Program-made: the position numbers and the translations under genes
Part shown: positions 63,967 to 64,000 of the stretch, in pieces
Numbering within the stretch: position 1 is the first letter of the stretch
Layout of the letters: every line of letters starts with the position of its first letter
Assembly: GCA_016490735.1 (NCBI GenBank)
Contig: JAEMWC010001505.1
Coordinates: forward strand, 57,501-121,500
DNA from: Pachyseris speciosa
Lineage: Eukaryota; Cnidaria; Anthozoa; Scleractinia; Pachyseridae
Length of the DNA stretch: 64,000 nucleotides
Direction: 5' to 3'
Notes under the pieces: generated by a model
Told to the model about the DNA's origin: nothing
The model's input: only the letters and a program-made list of their open reading frames with translations
The model's database searches: none

Positions 63967-64000
63967 ACTAAGTACGCCAAAACATGTTTCCTTTCTGAAC

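Overview
The window is animal nuclear DNA, most likely from an anthozoan cnidarian (probably a stony coral). It is AT-rich with long introns, tRNA-derived SINEs, many fold-back elements and a cnidarian-style tRNA-Thr repeat. No prokaryotic gene organisation is seen outside one large virus-like element. Taxon is an inference; no database was searched.

One host gene frames the whole window. A 10-exon plus-strand gene runs from a signal-peptide exon at 1572 to a stop codon at 63966. All splice phases agree, and the exons total 2,370 nt, or 789 codons plus stop. It encodes a secreted MACPF/perforin-like pore-forming protein (signature in exon 8) with an unrecognised C-terminal domain of about 240 residues. 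Everything else lies in its introns or in its 5' flank.

Intron 3 (14264-48000) holds a complete Polinton/Maverick (adintovirus-like) element at 14436-34060. It has 207-bp terminal inverted repeats, nearly identical at the two ends, and a 6-bp target duplication (gacgag). Left to right it carries: protein-primed DNA polymerase B (minus); an HNH homing endonuclease in two tandem partial copies (plus); a small zinc-finger ORF; a VRR-NUC-like nuclease; a retroviral-type integrase with a chromodomain, directly preceded by a parvovirus-type phospholipase A2 domain; a zinc-ribbon miniprotein; an adenovirus-type cysteine protease; two PX-like or membrane-active ORFs; the major capsid protein; a basic AT-hook protein; a probable minor capsid protein; and a coiled-coil protein (all minus). 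The right arm reads mostly plus: packaging ATPase, a large modular fibre gene, a collagen-like/lectin-like fibre gene, an unknown ORF and a membrane protein. It ends with a VLTF3-like late transcription factor on the minus strand. Polymerase, integrase, capsid, ATPase and fibre are broken by frameshifts or stops. Protease, VLTF3-like factor, membrane protein and several small ORFs are intact.

The most interesting signal is regulatory. Six element genes on both strands have an exact TCTAA placed 11-12 bp before the start codon, with an AT-only or nearly AT-only spacer. This resembles the TCTA late promoter reported for CroV and mavirus, and the element encodes its own VLTF3-like factor. It suggests an animal-integrated virus with its own late transcription programme.

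The other introns are crowded with mobile DNA. Intron 1 has a perfect 169-bp hairpin and a pogo/Tigger-like MITE. Intron 2 has a THAP/DDE (ISL2EU-like) transposon, a tRNA-Thr repeat array and an element carrying a RecQ helicase fragment. The rest of intron 3 has a P-loop NTPase pseudogene, a LINE tail and several elements with long inverted repeats. Introns 5-8 have SINEs, a LINE tail and fold-back elements. Intron 7 has a SINE that contains a copied piece of MACPF exon 8.
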